From contig NZ_FCNZ02000016.1 of the NCBI RefSeq assembly GCF_001544495.1, forward strand, positions 92,728 through 156,727: a stretch of DNA of 64,000 nucleotides, read 5' to 3'. This DNA comes from Caballeronia telluris (GTDB taxonomy: Bacteria; Pseudomonadota; Gammaproteobacteria; Burkholderiales; Burkholderiaceae). Positions 53,722 to 61,532 of this stretch are shown piece by piece. The translations under genes and the position numbers were made by a program. Numbering within the stretch: the stretch's first letter is position 1; every line of letters begins with the position of its first letter. The notes beneath the pieces were generated by a model, which was not told where the DNA came from, did no database searches, and saw nothing but the letters and a program-made list of their open reading frames with translations.

Positions 53722-53896
53722 GCGCATGGCTCCTCTGCTCGATGTGATGGCGCTTCGAGGCATGACGCGCGGCGCCACGCGAATGTGACAGCGCGGCGGA
53801 ATTTTTTCGCGTGCGTCACGGCAGGACCCGGCCGGTCGTCAAGTGGAGGAGAGCGCAACGGCGCGATCCCGCCACTTCATACGAAACGGAGCCGCG

Positions 53897-54514
53897 ATGA
53901 ACCTGCACAAGCGCAACCCGACGAGCCTCAATCTCGTGCCGACCGTCATCGAGCAATCGGGACGCGGCGAGCGTGCCTACGACGTCTATTCGCGCCTCTT
54001 GCGCGAGCGCATCGTGTTTCTCGTCGGACCGGTCAACGACCAGACGGCGAGTCTCGTCGTCGCGCAATTGCTGTTTCTGGAAGCGGAGAATCCCGACAAG
54101 GATATCGCCCTTTACATCAACTCGCCGGGCGGCTCGGTCTACGACGGCATGGCGATCTACGACACGATGCAGTTCGTGCGCCCCGACGTCTCGACGCTCT
54201 GCACCGGCTTCGCGGCGAGCATGGGCACGTTCCTGCTGAATGCGGGAACGAAGGGCAAGCGCTTCGCGCTGCCCAACGCGCGCATCATGATCCATCAGCC
54301 GTCGGGCGGCTCGCAGGGCACCGCCGCCGACGTCGCGATCCAGGCGCAGGAAGTCCTGTATCTGCGCGAGCGTCTGAACGCGATCACGGCGGAGCGCACC
54401 GGCAAGACGGTCGAAGAGATCGCGCGCGACACCGACCGCGACAACTTCATGTCGGCGGCCGAGGCGCGCGACTACGGGCTGATCGACGAAGTGCTGGCCG
54501 GCCGCCGCGAGTGA
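53897..54514 (+). CDS. clpP: ATP-dependent Clp protease proteolytic subunit (accessory ClpP)
   Basis: This is a 205-residue serine protease subunit. The catalytic triad is intact: Ser108 in GFAASMGTFLL, His133 in RIMIHQPSGG, and Asp182 in DTDRDNFMS. The N-terminus NPTSLNLVPTVIEQSGRGER is the axial loop region of ClpP. Unlike the housekeeping copy, it is not followed by clpX or preceded by tig, so it is a paralogue that must borrow a ClpA or ClpX unfoldase. It diverges from an ECF sigma gene across 175 bases, which could couple it to stress control. Weak GGAG-like site upstream. Confidence 0.92.
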   Translation: MNLHKRNPTSLNLVPTVIEQSGRGERAYDVYSRLLRERIVFLVGPVNDQTASLVVAQLLFLEAENPDKDIALYINSPGGSVYDGMAIYDTMQFVRPDVSTLCTGFAASMGTFLLNAGTKGKRFALPNARIMIHQPSGGSQGTAADVAIQAQEVLYLRERLNAITAERTGKTVEEIARDTDRDNFMSAAEARDYGLIDEVLAGRRE

Positions 54515-54527
54515 ACCTTGGTGCGTG

Positions 54528-55802
54528 TTACGAGCGCAGCGGCGCGGGCCGCGGCGTGCCCGCGCCCGCCGGCTTGCGACGGCTCGCGCCGTGCTGGATC
54601 GTATCGGCGATCGACTCGGCCGTCGCCGCCGACAGCGTCCAGCCGAGATGCCCGTGCCCGGTGTTGTAGAACACGCCCGGGCGCTTGCCGGCGCCGACCC
54701 GTGGCAGCATGCTCGGCAACATCGGTCGCAGGCCGGCCCACGGAATCACGCGCGCGGTCGAGACCTGCGGGAAGAGACGCCGTGTCCAGTCGACGAGCGG
54801 CGTAACGCGGTCCGCGCGAATGTCGCGATTGAAGCCGTTGATCTCGGCCGTGCCGGCCACGCGAAAGCGATCGGCACCGAGCCGGCTCGTGACGATCTTC
54901 GCGTGGTCGTCGAGAAGGCTGACCCACGGCGCCGCGTTCTGGCTCTGTTCGTCGTCGAGACAGACGGTGATCGAATAACCCTTCACCGGATAGACGTTGA
55001 CGTGGTCGCCCAGCATGCCGGCGAACGCGCGGCTTTGCACGCCCGCGCACACGACGACCTGCTCGAACACGTCCGCGTGCAGCGCTCCGTCGCGGCGGGC
55101 GTCGATCGAGAAGCGCGCGTCGCCGCCTTGCCGGATCGACTCGATCTGCGTGTCGTAGCGGAATTCGACGCCGTGACGCGCGCAGGCATCGGCGAGACCG
55201 CGCGTGAACTTGTGGATGTCGCCGGTCGAATCCGACGGCGTGAAGAAGCCGCCATGAAACTCGCCCTGCAATGCGGGCTCGATGCGGCCGATCTCGTTCG
55301 CGCCGACCGCATGGCGGTCGAGGCCGCCTTCGCGCAGCAGCGCGTTGACCTTCGCGGCGGCGTCGTAGTCCTTGCGATGCCTGTAAATATGCAGGATCCC
55401 GCGCCGTTCCAGGTCGAACGCGATGCCTTCGCGTTCGGCGATCGAAAAGAGATGCTCACGCGCGGCAAGCGCGAGGCGCACGGTCTCGATGGTGTTCGCG
55501 CGGTAGTTCGGGATCTGGCGCAGGAACTCGCCCATCCACGAATACTTGTGCCACGAGGGCGACGGATTCATGAGAAGCGGGGCGTCGCGCGTGAGCATCC
55601 AGCGCAGGCCCTTCAGCACGGTGGCCGTGCGGTTCCAGACTTCGGCGTTGCTGACGGAGAGCTGGCCGCCGTTCGCGAACGACGTTTCCATCGCCGCATA
55701 GCGATGACGTTCGTAGACGGTAACCTGGAAGCCGCGGCGGGCGAGGGCGTAAGCGGTCGTGACGCCGGTAATCCCGGCGCCGATGATGGCGATTCGTGAC
55801 AT
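54528..55802 (-). CDS. dadA: D-amino acid dehydrogenase
   Basis: This is a 424-residue FAD-dependent enzyme of the DadA/glycine oxidase family that deaminates D-amino acids to 2-oxo acids. The FAD motif is GAGITG (8-13), with ETSFANGGQLS next, typical of DadA. The C-terminal GHGHLGWTLSAATA is also diagnostic. Membrane-associated electron transfer to quinone is known for the family. A tandem glycine riboswitch lies 86 bases upstream on the same strand, so expression should respond to glycine, and the physiological substrate may include glycine or a related D-amino acid. It is convergent with clpP. Confidence 0.88.
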   Translation of the reverse strand: MSRIAIIGAGITGVTTAYALARRGFQVTVYERHRYAAMETSFANGGQLSVSNAEVWNRTATVLKGLRWMLTRDAPLLMNPSPSWHKYSWMGEFLRQIPNYRANTIETVRLALAAREHLFSIAEREGIAFDLERRGILHIYRHRKDYDAAAKVNALLREGGLDRHAVGANEIGRIEPALQGEFHGGFFTPSDSTGDIHKFTRGLADACARHGVEFRYDTQIESIRQGGDARFSIDARRDGALHADVFEQVVVCAGVQSRAFAGMLGDHVNVYPVKGYSITVCLDDEQSQNAAPWVSLLDDHAKIVTSRLGADRFRVAGTAEINGFNRDIRADRVTPLVDWTRRLFPQVSTARVIPWAGLRPMLPSMLPRVGAGKRPGVFYNTGHGHLGWTLSAATAESIADTIQHGASRRKPAGAGTPRPAPLRS

Positions 55803-55887
55803 GACATGGTCCAGATCGAATTGAGCATCGCCGGATGCCTTCGACCGCGCTCATTGCGCGAGTCGGCTTCCGGCGCCGATGCCCCAT

Positions 55888-56074
55888 CTGTCCATGTACC
55901 TGAGAGTTTCTCTTGCGCCAGTGAAGCGGTGATGCGGCGGAAGATCCCCTTCGGTGGGCGCGTCGCGCCTCTCTCCAGATCGTTCCTGCGGCGCGGTCCT
56001 TGGGCCTGAGAGTTTCCGGGGCGGTTGCTCCGTCGGCGTCGTCATCGGCTGCCTTGACGATCTCTCCCGCGCTG
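55888..56074 (-). promoter_or_regulatory. Tandem glycine riboswitch upstream of dadA
   Basis: On the minus strand two glycine aptamers follow each other. The first (about 56074-55992) begins GCGGGAGAG, has a GGAGCAACCGCCC core and ends with AACTCTCAGGCCCAAGGACC. The second (about 55981-55888) begins GGAGAGAGGCGCG, has CACCGAAGGGGAT and ends AAACTCTCAGGTACATGGACAG-like. These are the conserved blocks of the gcvT element, joined by a short linker. The dadA start lies about 85 bases beyond, and glycine riboswitches usually turn genes on. No gcvTHP genes are in the window. Confidence 0.88.
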
Positions 56075-56237
56075 CATGTCGAGAACAGGTGCAAGGTAAC
56101 GTCCGCGAATATTGTTGGCAAGTCTTTTCGGCTTCACGGCGAAGCCGCCTGCACGCAAACGATTGTGCGGCATCGCGACGCGGGCGGCGCCGCACGACCG
56201 TCCTCAAGTTTGGTTCGCACGCGCCGAAAACTGGTCA

Positions 56238-56462
56238 ATGGAACAAGACAAAGACCTCCCGCTCGGCCGCATGCATCCGCTCCGTGGCGAAGCATTTGCT
56301 CTCGCGCTGAGCATCGAGACGATCCGGCGCGCGCGCGGCCGGAGCAACCCGCGCGATTTCACGCTCGGCTCGCCGCAGTGGGAACAGGTCAGCCTCGATT
56401 TCGCACGCGACATCCGCTGGGCGCTCGGGATGAACGACGAGGACGACGAGCCGGAACAGTAG
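56238..56462 (+). CDS. Small conserved protein, paralogue of the one at 57034
   Basis: This is a 74-residue soluble protein. Its core, ALSIETIRRARGRSNPRDFT then LGSPQWEQVSLDFARDIRWA, is shared with the 74-residue product at 57034-57258 in spacing and key residues: R-R-A-x-G, P-x-D-F, G-x-P, L-D-F-x-R-D-I and a final A-L. It ends in an acidic tail (NDEDDEPEQ). The ATG at 56238 has no good ribosome site. The two copies flank an orphan flhD gene on the same strand, which suggests a linked function. No known domain is recognised. Confidence 0.7.
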   Translation: MEQDKDLPLGRMHPLRGEAFALALSIETIRRARGRSNPRDFTLGSPQWEQVSLDFARDIRWALGMNDEDDEPEQ

Positions 56463-56606
56463 TAAGCCCGTTTGTTACACGTGGCCCTCATCCGGACCGC
56501 GCCGGTTGGCCGGGCGCGCAATGGTTTGCGCAAGAGTTACCTGGAAATTCTTGCCATCCGAAAAAAACGTCCGAAAACCCATTGCTAATCGTTTGCGGCG
56601 ACCTTA

Positions 56607-56653
56607 GACTCCGATCCATCCTGTTACGAAATGTAACGAATGTTACCGGAGTC
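56607..56653. promoter_or_regulatory. Compound inverted repeat upstream of flhD
   Basis: The outer arms GACTCCG (56607-56613) and CGGAGTC (56647-56653) are perfect. Between them GTTAC-GAAAT-GTAAC (56623-56637) is a second perfect dyad, and GTTAC recurs at 56642-56646. The element ends 41 bases before the flhD start codon and probably regulates it. Confidence 0.45.
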
Positions 56654-56694
56654 GGTCCAGAACGACCGTCCTCCCAGCCAGACCGGAGAACGTC

Positions 56695-57012
56695 ATGCAA
56701 ACCGCCGAGACTTCAGAAGCGATTCGCGAGATCAACCTTTCGTACATCATGCTGGCCCAGCGCCTGTTGCGTGAAGACCGCGCAATCGGCATGTTTCGCC
56801 TCGGGCTGTCGCGGGAGATCGCCGACATCCTGGCGAACCTGACGCTCGCGCAGGTCGTGAGGCTGGCCGCGTCGGACCAGTTGCTGTGCTTCTTCCGCTT
56901 CAACGACCAGGCGATGCTCACGGCGCTCACGCAGGCGCCGAAGAACTCGACCGTCGCGCCGACGCACGCCGCGATCATCATGGCCGGCCTGCCGGCAGCC
57001 CAGTTCGCCTGA
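56695..57012 (+). CDS. flhD: FlhD-family transcriptional regulator (orphan)
   Basis: This is a 105-residue protein clearly homologous to FlhD, the subunit that pairs with FlhC to activate flagellar genes. Blocks IREINLSYIMLAQRLLREDR, AIGMFRLGLSREIADILANL and TLAQVVRLAASDQLLCFFRF line up with enteric FlhD throughout. The Cys of LLCFF sits where FlhD has its disulfide Cys. flhC is absent, so it is an orphan copy that may bind a distant FlhC or act alone. GGAG lies six bases before the ATG, and a compound dyad lies upstream. Small paralogous proteins flank it on both sides. Confidence 0.85.
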   Translation: MQTAETSEAIREINLSYIMLAQRLLREDRAIGMFRLGLSREIADILANLTLAQVVRLAASDQLLCFFRFNDQAMLTALTQAPKNSTVAPTHAAIIMAGLPAAQFA

Positions 57013-57033
57013 GACAACGCGGGTGTGCATTTC

Positions 57034-57258
57034 ATGAACCAGGGCGCGCTATTTCCCTTCGGCGTCGATGAAGCGCTTTTCGACGACGCGCGCCTCGTCG
57101 CCGCGCGCGTGAGCGCCATGCGCCGCGCGCAAGGGCAGGCCGTCCCGAGCGACTTCGCGGAGGGCACGCCCGAAGCGGACGCCATCGCACTCGACTTCCT
57201 GCGCGACATCGAACGCGCACTCGACCACACCAGCAAGTCGCTGACCGGCGGCCATTAG
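57034..57258 (+). CDS. Small conserved protein, paralogue of the one at 56238
   Basis: This is a 74-residue soluble protein starting 21 bases after the flhD stop, so likely cotranscribed. Its core RVSAMRRAQGQAVPSDFAEG then TPEADAIALDFLRDIERAL aligns with the protein at 56238-56462 in every conserved position. A GTG three codons upstream is an alternative start. The shared pattern, ending D-F-x-R-D-I-x-x-A-L, is probably a small helical domain. Its placement next to an orphan FlhD suggests a partner or modulator of FlhD-type regulators, which is inference. Confidence 0.7.
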   Translation: MNQGALFPFGVDEALFDDARLVAARVSAMRRAQGQAVPSDFAEGTPEADAIALDFLRDIERALDHTSKSLTGGH

Positions 57259-57300
57259 GCCCGCCGGTCGTCCTTCTCCTGCCTTAAGGCAAACCTCCGC

Positions 57301-58572
57301 TTACTGTGCCTCGCTCGCCCATACGTAGACCGGCAGCGTGCTGACCGGCGTGCCGATCTGCAGCGTGATCGCACGATGCGAGGTCAGTTCGATCGCGCGC
57401 AGGTCGCCCGTATAGCGACGCACGTCGCCGTTGTCGTTGATATAGGCGACCACGGTGCCCGTGATGCCCGCGACGTTCGTCGCCGACAGCGGCTGTCCCC
57501 AGATATCGAAGAACTTGCCGAGCGTGAACGACTTGATGTTCGGCGTTTCGATGTGGATGATGCCGGTCTGGTCGTGCGTGTGCATCTCGTAGTTGCACTG
57601 TCCCGGAAGGCCGATGTTCATCGGCACCGCGAGCGATTGGCCGTCCTTGAAGATCGCGAGATGCGTGTGCACGTGATAAAGCTCGCTCATGCCGACCGCG
57701 CAGACGATGTCGTCGACCGCGGCGCCCTGGCCGCCCGTCGCGGTGTCGCCGTTCGCCCAGAACGCGCTGCCGACCACGCCGCCGTACGTGAGCGTGATAG
57801 GCGAGGTGGCGAACGGCGGCGGATCGGTCCACGCATAGGTCGGGATCTGCGTGAGCGGCGTGCCGATCACGATCGTCACTTCGCCATGCGCGGGCAGCAC
57901 GAGGCTCGCGAGATCGCCGGTGTATTGCGTGAGCACGCCGCCGTTCGTGACATAGGCCGTGATGGGCGTGCCCGTCAAGCCGGCGATGTTCGTCGACGAG
58001 AGCGGCTCACCCCAGATCGCGAAGAACTGGCCGAGCGTGTAAGAGCCGTTCGTGCTGGCATCCATGCGGATCTTTCCGGACGAATCGACCGTGTGAACGG
58101 GATAGACGCAGCCGGTTTGCGCGGTCATCGTCGGCGCGACCGTGCCGACGTTCGCCGGCAGCGCGAGAAGCTGCCCGTTCTGATAGATCGACAAGTGCGA
58201 GTACGTGTATGCGTTGCTCGGGGCGGCGCAGTTGAGGCCGCCGACGGCTTGGCCGATTCCGCCCGTCGCCGTCGAGCCCGCGTTCCATGTCGACGTGCCG
58301 AGCGTGGTGCCGTCGATGACAGGGGTGGCCGCGGCGAGTGTCGGCGCGGTCACGGCGGGCTCGCTTGCAGTGGTTGGCGGTTGCGCGGGGACGTCGCTTG
58401 CAGTGGTCGGCGGCTGTGCGGTCGTCGCGCTTGCGCCGCTTGCCGGAGCCGCGCCCGAAGTCGATCCGCCTCCCGTGGAGGTGGCCGGACTTCCGCCACC
58501 GCCGCCTCCGCAACTAGCCAGCAAAACGAGGCTGCCGATGATACAAGACCGCACAAGCAAGTCACGCGACAT
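57301..58572 (-). CDS. Lipoprotein with two tandem His/Cys-containing domains
   Basis: This is a 423-residue exported lipoprotein. Residues 1-21 are a signal with lipobox LLASC21, then a Gly/Ser/Thr/Pro linker. Two repeats follow, at about 91-248 and 268-418, each beginning W-x-x-G-x-T-A-T-G-G and ending with a run such as IGTPVSTLPVYVW. Repeat 2 has H300, H302, H304, C326, H331, H333 and H340, a possible metal or redox site. Repeat 1 keeps only H126, C155 and H160. Function is unknown and no neighbour explains it. The start at MSRDLLV (58572) is used; five earlier codons are possible. Confidence 0.78.
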   Translation of the reverse strand: MSRDLLVRSCIIGSLVLLASCGGGGGGSPATSTGGGSTSGAAPASGASATTAQPPTTASDVPAQPPTTASEPAVTAPTLAAATPVIDGTTLGTSTWNAGSTATGGIGQAVGGLNCAAPSNAYTYSHLSIYQNGQLLALPANVGTVAPTMTAQTGCVYPVHTVDSSGKIRMDASTNGSYTLGQFFAIWGEPLSSTNIAGLTGTPITAYVTNGGVLTQYTGDLASLVLPAHGEVTIVIGTPLTQIPTYAWTDPPPFATSPITLTYGGVVGSAFWANGDTATGGQGAAVDDIVCAVGMSELYHVHTHLAIFKDGQSLAVPMNIGLPGQCNYEMHTHDQTGIIHIETPNIKSFTLGKFFDIWGQPLSATNVAGITGTVVAYINDNGDVRRYTGDLRAIELTSHRAITLQIGTPVSTLPVYVWASEAQ

Positions 58573-58936
58573 GTCTGCACTCCGCAAGATCGATTGAATG
58601 AGAATGAGTCGAGCTAAAGAATGTCTTGTCTTGCGTCAGAGCGCAATCGCTGGCGTTACCTAAAAACATCGTGAACGGTGTTCTCTTCTTCATCGAGAAG
58701 CGATGAAGCAGCGCATCGGGTAAATGCGTCAGCAATGCGTGCGGCAAGCGGGAAAAGTTGCCGCGCGTCGGGCGCTCTGCTAGCGCTTACGCATGCAATG
58801 CGGTGGCAGCAATCGTCTCGTATGATTGATTCGTTCGCTTAACGATTTAAGTGTCCGGCGCGCTATGCGGACATTGCGCTTTGCACGAAGCCCCGCATCT
58901 GTGGCCTGGCGCACAATCATGCGCGCGCAACTAGGG
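58573..58936. other. Intergenic region without a convincing gene
   Basis: These 364 bases lie upstream of the lipoprotein gene and after the end of the minus-strand lysR, so they must include the lipoprotein promoter. No frame with a ribosome site, tRNA or clear terminator was seen. The centre (58810-58860) is AT-rich. Confidence 0.5.
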
Positions 58937-59839
58937 CTAGCCGGGTAGCAGTATCTCGATGGGTCCATCGATCAGATGCTGCGCGAGCAATTCGGCATTC
59001 GGCGTGAGTGCTGCGAAGTTGCGCGCGCACAGATGAAGCCGTCGCGCGGACCACGGCTCCGACAGCGGCACGATCGCGAGACCCGGGCGGCGCAGCGTCG
59101 CTGTCGATGCCTCTGACAATATCGCCACGCCGATACCCGCTTCGACCAGCATGCCGATATGCCAGATGCTGCGCATCTGAATGCGGTAGTTGAGCTGACG
59201 CCCGAGTCGAGAGGCACGTTCGGCGAGATGCGTTTCGAGCGCGGCATCGGCGAGTCCGACGAACGGTTCGTCGACGATTTCCGCGAACGACACCGACGCG
59301 CCCAGGCTCGCACGATGCGACCGGCTGGCGACCACGACGAGTTGATCGCGCGCGATGAGATGCGTCTGCAGCATCGCGAGATCGGCGATATCGGCCACGA
59401 CGCCGAGTTCAGCGCGCCCTTCTGCGAGTGCCTGCACGATGTCCGCGCTCGGCCGCTCTTCGAGATCGATGGAAAGATCCGGATACGTCGACAGAAAGCG
59501 TTCGAGGCGCGGCGGCAGGAAGGCGGCCAGCGCCGCCGTGTTGGAGAGCAGGCGAATGCGCCCCTTGAGACCCGTCGCGTAGGTTCGCAACTCGCCGCGC
59601 ATCTGTTCGACCTGACCCAGGATCGCGCGCGCATGGCGCACGAGCGCGGCGCCCGCCGCGGTCACGCGCACGCCGCGCCGATTGCGTTCGAGCAACGGCG
59701 CGCCGAGCGCGGCCTCCATCCCGGCGATGCGCTCGCTGACGGAAGCAAGCGCGAGATGCATCGCTTCTGCGCCCCGCGTGAGGCTGCCGCGTTCGACGAC
59801 GGTCAGGAAGAGCCGCATGTCGGTGAGATCGAAGCGCAT
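58937..59839 (-). CDS. LysR-family transcriptional regulator
   Basis: This is a 300-residue regulator. The helix-turn-helix is LTRGAEAMHLALASVSERIA followed by GMEAALGAPLLERNRRGVRV (residues 18-60), and the effector domain covers 90-295. The ATG at 59839 fits the family N-terminus (MRFDLTDMRLFLTVVERGSL); the frame is open for 28 more codons upstream without a family match. It diverges from a TauE/SafE exporter gene 73 bases away. A T-N11-A dyad begins eight bases before its start, so it probably regulates both itself and the exporter. Confidence 0.87.
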   Translation of the reverse strand: MRFDLTDMRLFLTVVERGSLTRGAEAMHLALASVSERIAGMEAALGAPLLERNRRGVRVTAAGAALVRHARAILGQVEQMRGELRTYATGLKGRIRLLSNTAALAAFLPPRLERFLSTYPDLSIDLEERPSADIVQALAEGRAELGVVADIADLAMLQTHLIARDQLVVVASRSHRASLGASVSFAEIVDEPFVGLADAALETHLAERASRLGRQLNYRIQMRSIWHIGMLVEAGIGVAILSEASTATLRRPGLAIVPLSEPWSARRLHLCARNFAALTPNAELLAQHLIDGPIEILLPG

Positions 59840-59847
59840 TGGAGTCC

Positions 59848-59864
59848 CTTCGGTTTTGCCGAAG
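59848..59864. promoter_or_regulatory. LysR-type T-N11-A dyad
   Basis: CTTCGG-TTTTG-CCGAAG is a perfect inverted repeat and contains TCGG-N5-CCGA with T-N11-A spacing. It sits between the divergent lysR and TauE genes, eight bases upstream of the lysR start codon. Confidence 0.55.
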
Positions 59865-59912
59865 TCTAGCATTGGAAAAGCCAGATTGCCGCCTGAACGG
59901 CTCGCCGCTACG

Positions 59913-60689
59913 ATGCCTCGCATGCACTCCCTTTTTCTGGTCTTCGGCGCGGGACTACTGGCCGGCGCGATGAACGCGCTGGCGGGCGGCGGCTCGTTCG
60001 TCAGCTTGCCCGCGATGATCGCGGCGGGTGTGCCACCGGTTCAGGCGAACTCTTCGAGTACGGTCGCGCTGTTCCCGGGCGGCCTTGCCAGCGCGTGGGC
60101 GTATCGCGACGGACTCGGCCCGGTCGGCTCCGTGACGATGCGCTCGCTGCTCGTCGCCACCCTGATCGGCGGGTTCGCTGGCGCGATTCTGCTGCTGCGG
60201 ACTTCGTCGGCGGCGTTCTCGGTCGTGCTGCCGTGGCTGCTCTTGATCGCGAGCCTCGCGCTCGCATTCGGGCGGCGTGTCGGCGACGCGTTGCGGACGC
60301 GCTATCGCATCCGCGGGTCGGCGGTGCTCGCGATTCAGTTCGGGCTCGGCGTGTACGGCGGCTACTTCGGCGGCGCGGTCGGCATCATGATGATTGCGAT
60401 GTGGGGCCTGCTCGACACGCGCGACATCAAGAGCCTGAACGCGCCGCGCACGCTGCTCGTCAGCGCGGCGAACGCGGTGGCCGTGCTCACGTTCGTGATC
60501 GCGAAGGCGGTCCACTGGCCGGAGACGCTGGCGATGCTGGTCGCGGCGGTCATCGGCGGTTATGGGGGCGCGCAGATCGGGCGGCGCGCGTCGCCCGCGA
60601 TTGTGCGAACGTGCACGCTCGTGCTGACGTTCTGCATCACGCTCGCGTTTTTCGTCCGGACCTACGCACCCGCTTTGCCGGGCCGATGA
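59913..60689 (+). CDS. TauE/SafE family sulfite/anion exporter
   Basis: This is a 258-residue integral membrane protein with about eight helices. The hallmark GAGLLAGAMNALAGGGSFVS and the second-half repeat VYGGYFGGAVGIMMIA are typical of the TauE/SafE family, which exports sulfite, sulfoacetate or other small anions. The start is ATG 59913 (MPRMHSL) or 59922; neither has a clear ribosome site. It diverges from a LysR gene that shares its promoter region. The 28-residue membrane peptide gene follows after 32 bases. Confidence 0.85.
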   Translation: MPRMHSLFLVFGAGLLAGAMNALAGGGSFVSLPAMIAAGVPPVQANSSSTVALFPGGLASAWAYRDGLGPVGSVTMRSLLVATLIGGFAGAILLLRTSSAAFSVVLPWLLLIASLALAFGRRVGDALRTRYRIRGSAVLAIQFGLGVYGGYFGGAVGIMMIAMWGLLDTRDIKSLNAPRTLLVSAANAVAVLTFVIAKAVHWPETLAMLVAAVIGGYGGAQIGRRASPAIVRTCTLVLTFCITLAFFVRTYAPALPGR

Positions 60690-60721
60690 CGCGTCGGGTT
60701 CATCAGAGGAGGGAGGCAGCC

Positions 60722-60808
60722 ATGATGTCAGCATTGCTTCAGACGATCGGCTCGCTCGCCATTCTGGCGAGCATTGCCGCGCGCTTCATTTTTCCGGCGC
60801 ATCGTTGA
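60722..60808 (+). CDS. 28-residue membrane peptide
   Basis: This is a very short gene with an exceptionally strong ribosome site: GAGGAGGGAGG ends about seven bases before ATG ATG at 60722. The product reads MMSALLQTIGSLAILASIAA then RFIFPAHR, a single hydrophobic helix with a basic C-terminal tail, as in small membrane peptides that attach to larger transporters. It lies 32 bases after the TauE gene on the same strand, so it may be cotranscribed. No homologue is known to me. Confidence 0.6.
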   Translation: MMSALLQTIGSLAILASIAARFIFPAHR

Positions 60809-61102
60809 AGGCGACGGCCGTGTCCGGCACGCCTTGCGCCGCGTAGGAGAAACTGCCGACGTCCCGCTTTGAATAAAGCGGCATGGCGACAGGCAGCGAC
60901 GCGATCGATGTAGCGATGCGCTCAAGTTCAGCATGACGACGAATACTTGCCCGGCGCGGCGAATGCCGATACGCTGCGCTGGGCCGGCGAAGCTGCAACG
61001 GCCGAGGCGGCGCAATAGTCGCAAGCTGGGCGGCACGAAAGTCTCTAACGAAGTTCCGGCGCGCCGCGCGTGGCCGCCGGCTACATCAGGGAGCGAACTA
61101 TC

Positions 61103-61516
61103 ATGCGATACACCCTCTTCGAGAACCGCAAGGACGAGCTGATCCTGATCGCCCGCATCCTGCTGATGGTCCTGTTCCTGATCTTCGGATGGAGCAAGCT
61201 GACGGCGTACTCCGGCACGGTCGCCTACATGGCGAAGGAGGGCGCGCCGATCCCCGCGCTGTCGGCGGCCATCGCGATCGTGGTGGAATTCTTTGTCGGC
61301 ATCGCGATCGTGCTCGGGTTCTACACGCGGCCGCTCGCGCTGATCTTCGCGCTCTACACGCTCGGCACGGCGCTGATCGGCCATCCGTTCTGGACGATGG
61401 CGGACGGCGAACGCATGGCGAACATGATCAACTTCTACAAGAACGTGAGCATCATGGGCGGCCTGCTCCTGCTGTGCGTCACGGGCGCGGGCCGGTATTC
61501 GCTCGACCGGCGCTGA
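61103..61516 (+). CDS. DoxX family membrane protein
   Basis: This is a 137-residue four-helix membrane protein. The sequence ARILLMVLFLIFGWSKLTAY followed by FYTRPLALIFALYTLGTALIGHPFW is the DoxX/YphA pattern. These proteins are often linked to redox and thiol stress or quinone chemistry, but the biochemical role is unsettled. AGGGA lies about eight bases before ATG 61103; an earlier frame start at 61070 has no site. The MFS gene is convergent 17 bases downstream. Confidence 0.85.
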   Translation: MRYTLFENRKDELILIARILLMVLFLIFGWSKLTAYSGTVAYMAKEGAPIPALSAAIAIVVEFFVGIAIVLGFYTRPLALIFALYTLGTALIGHPFWTMADGERMANMINFYKNVSIMGGLLLLCVTGAGRYSLDRR

Positions 61517-61532
61517 CCGTCGCCCGGCCCGT

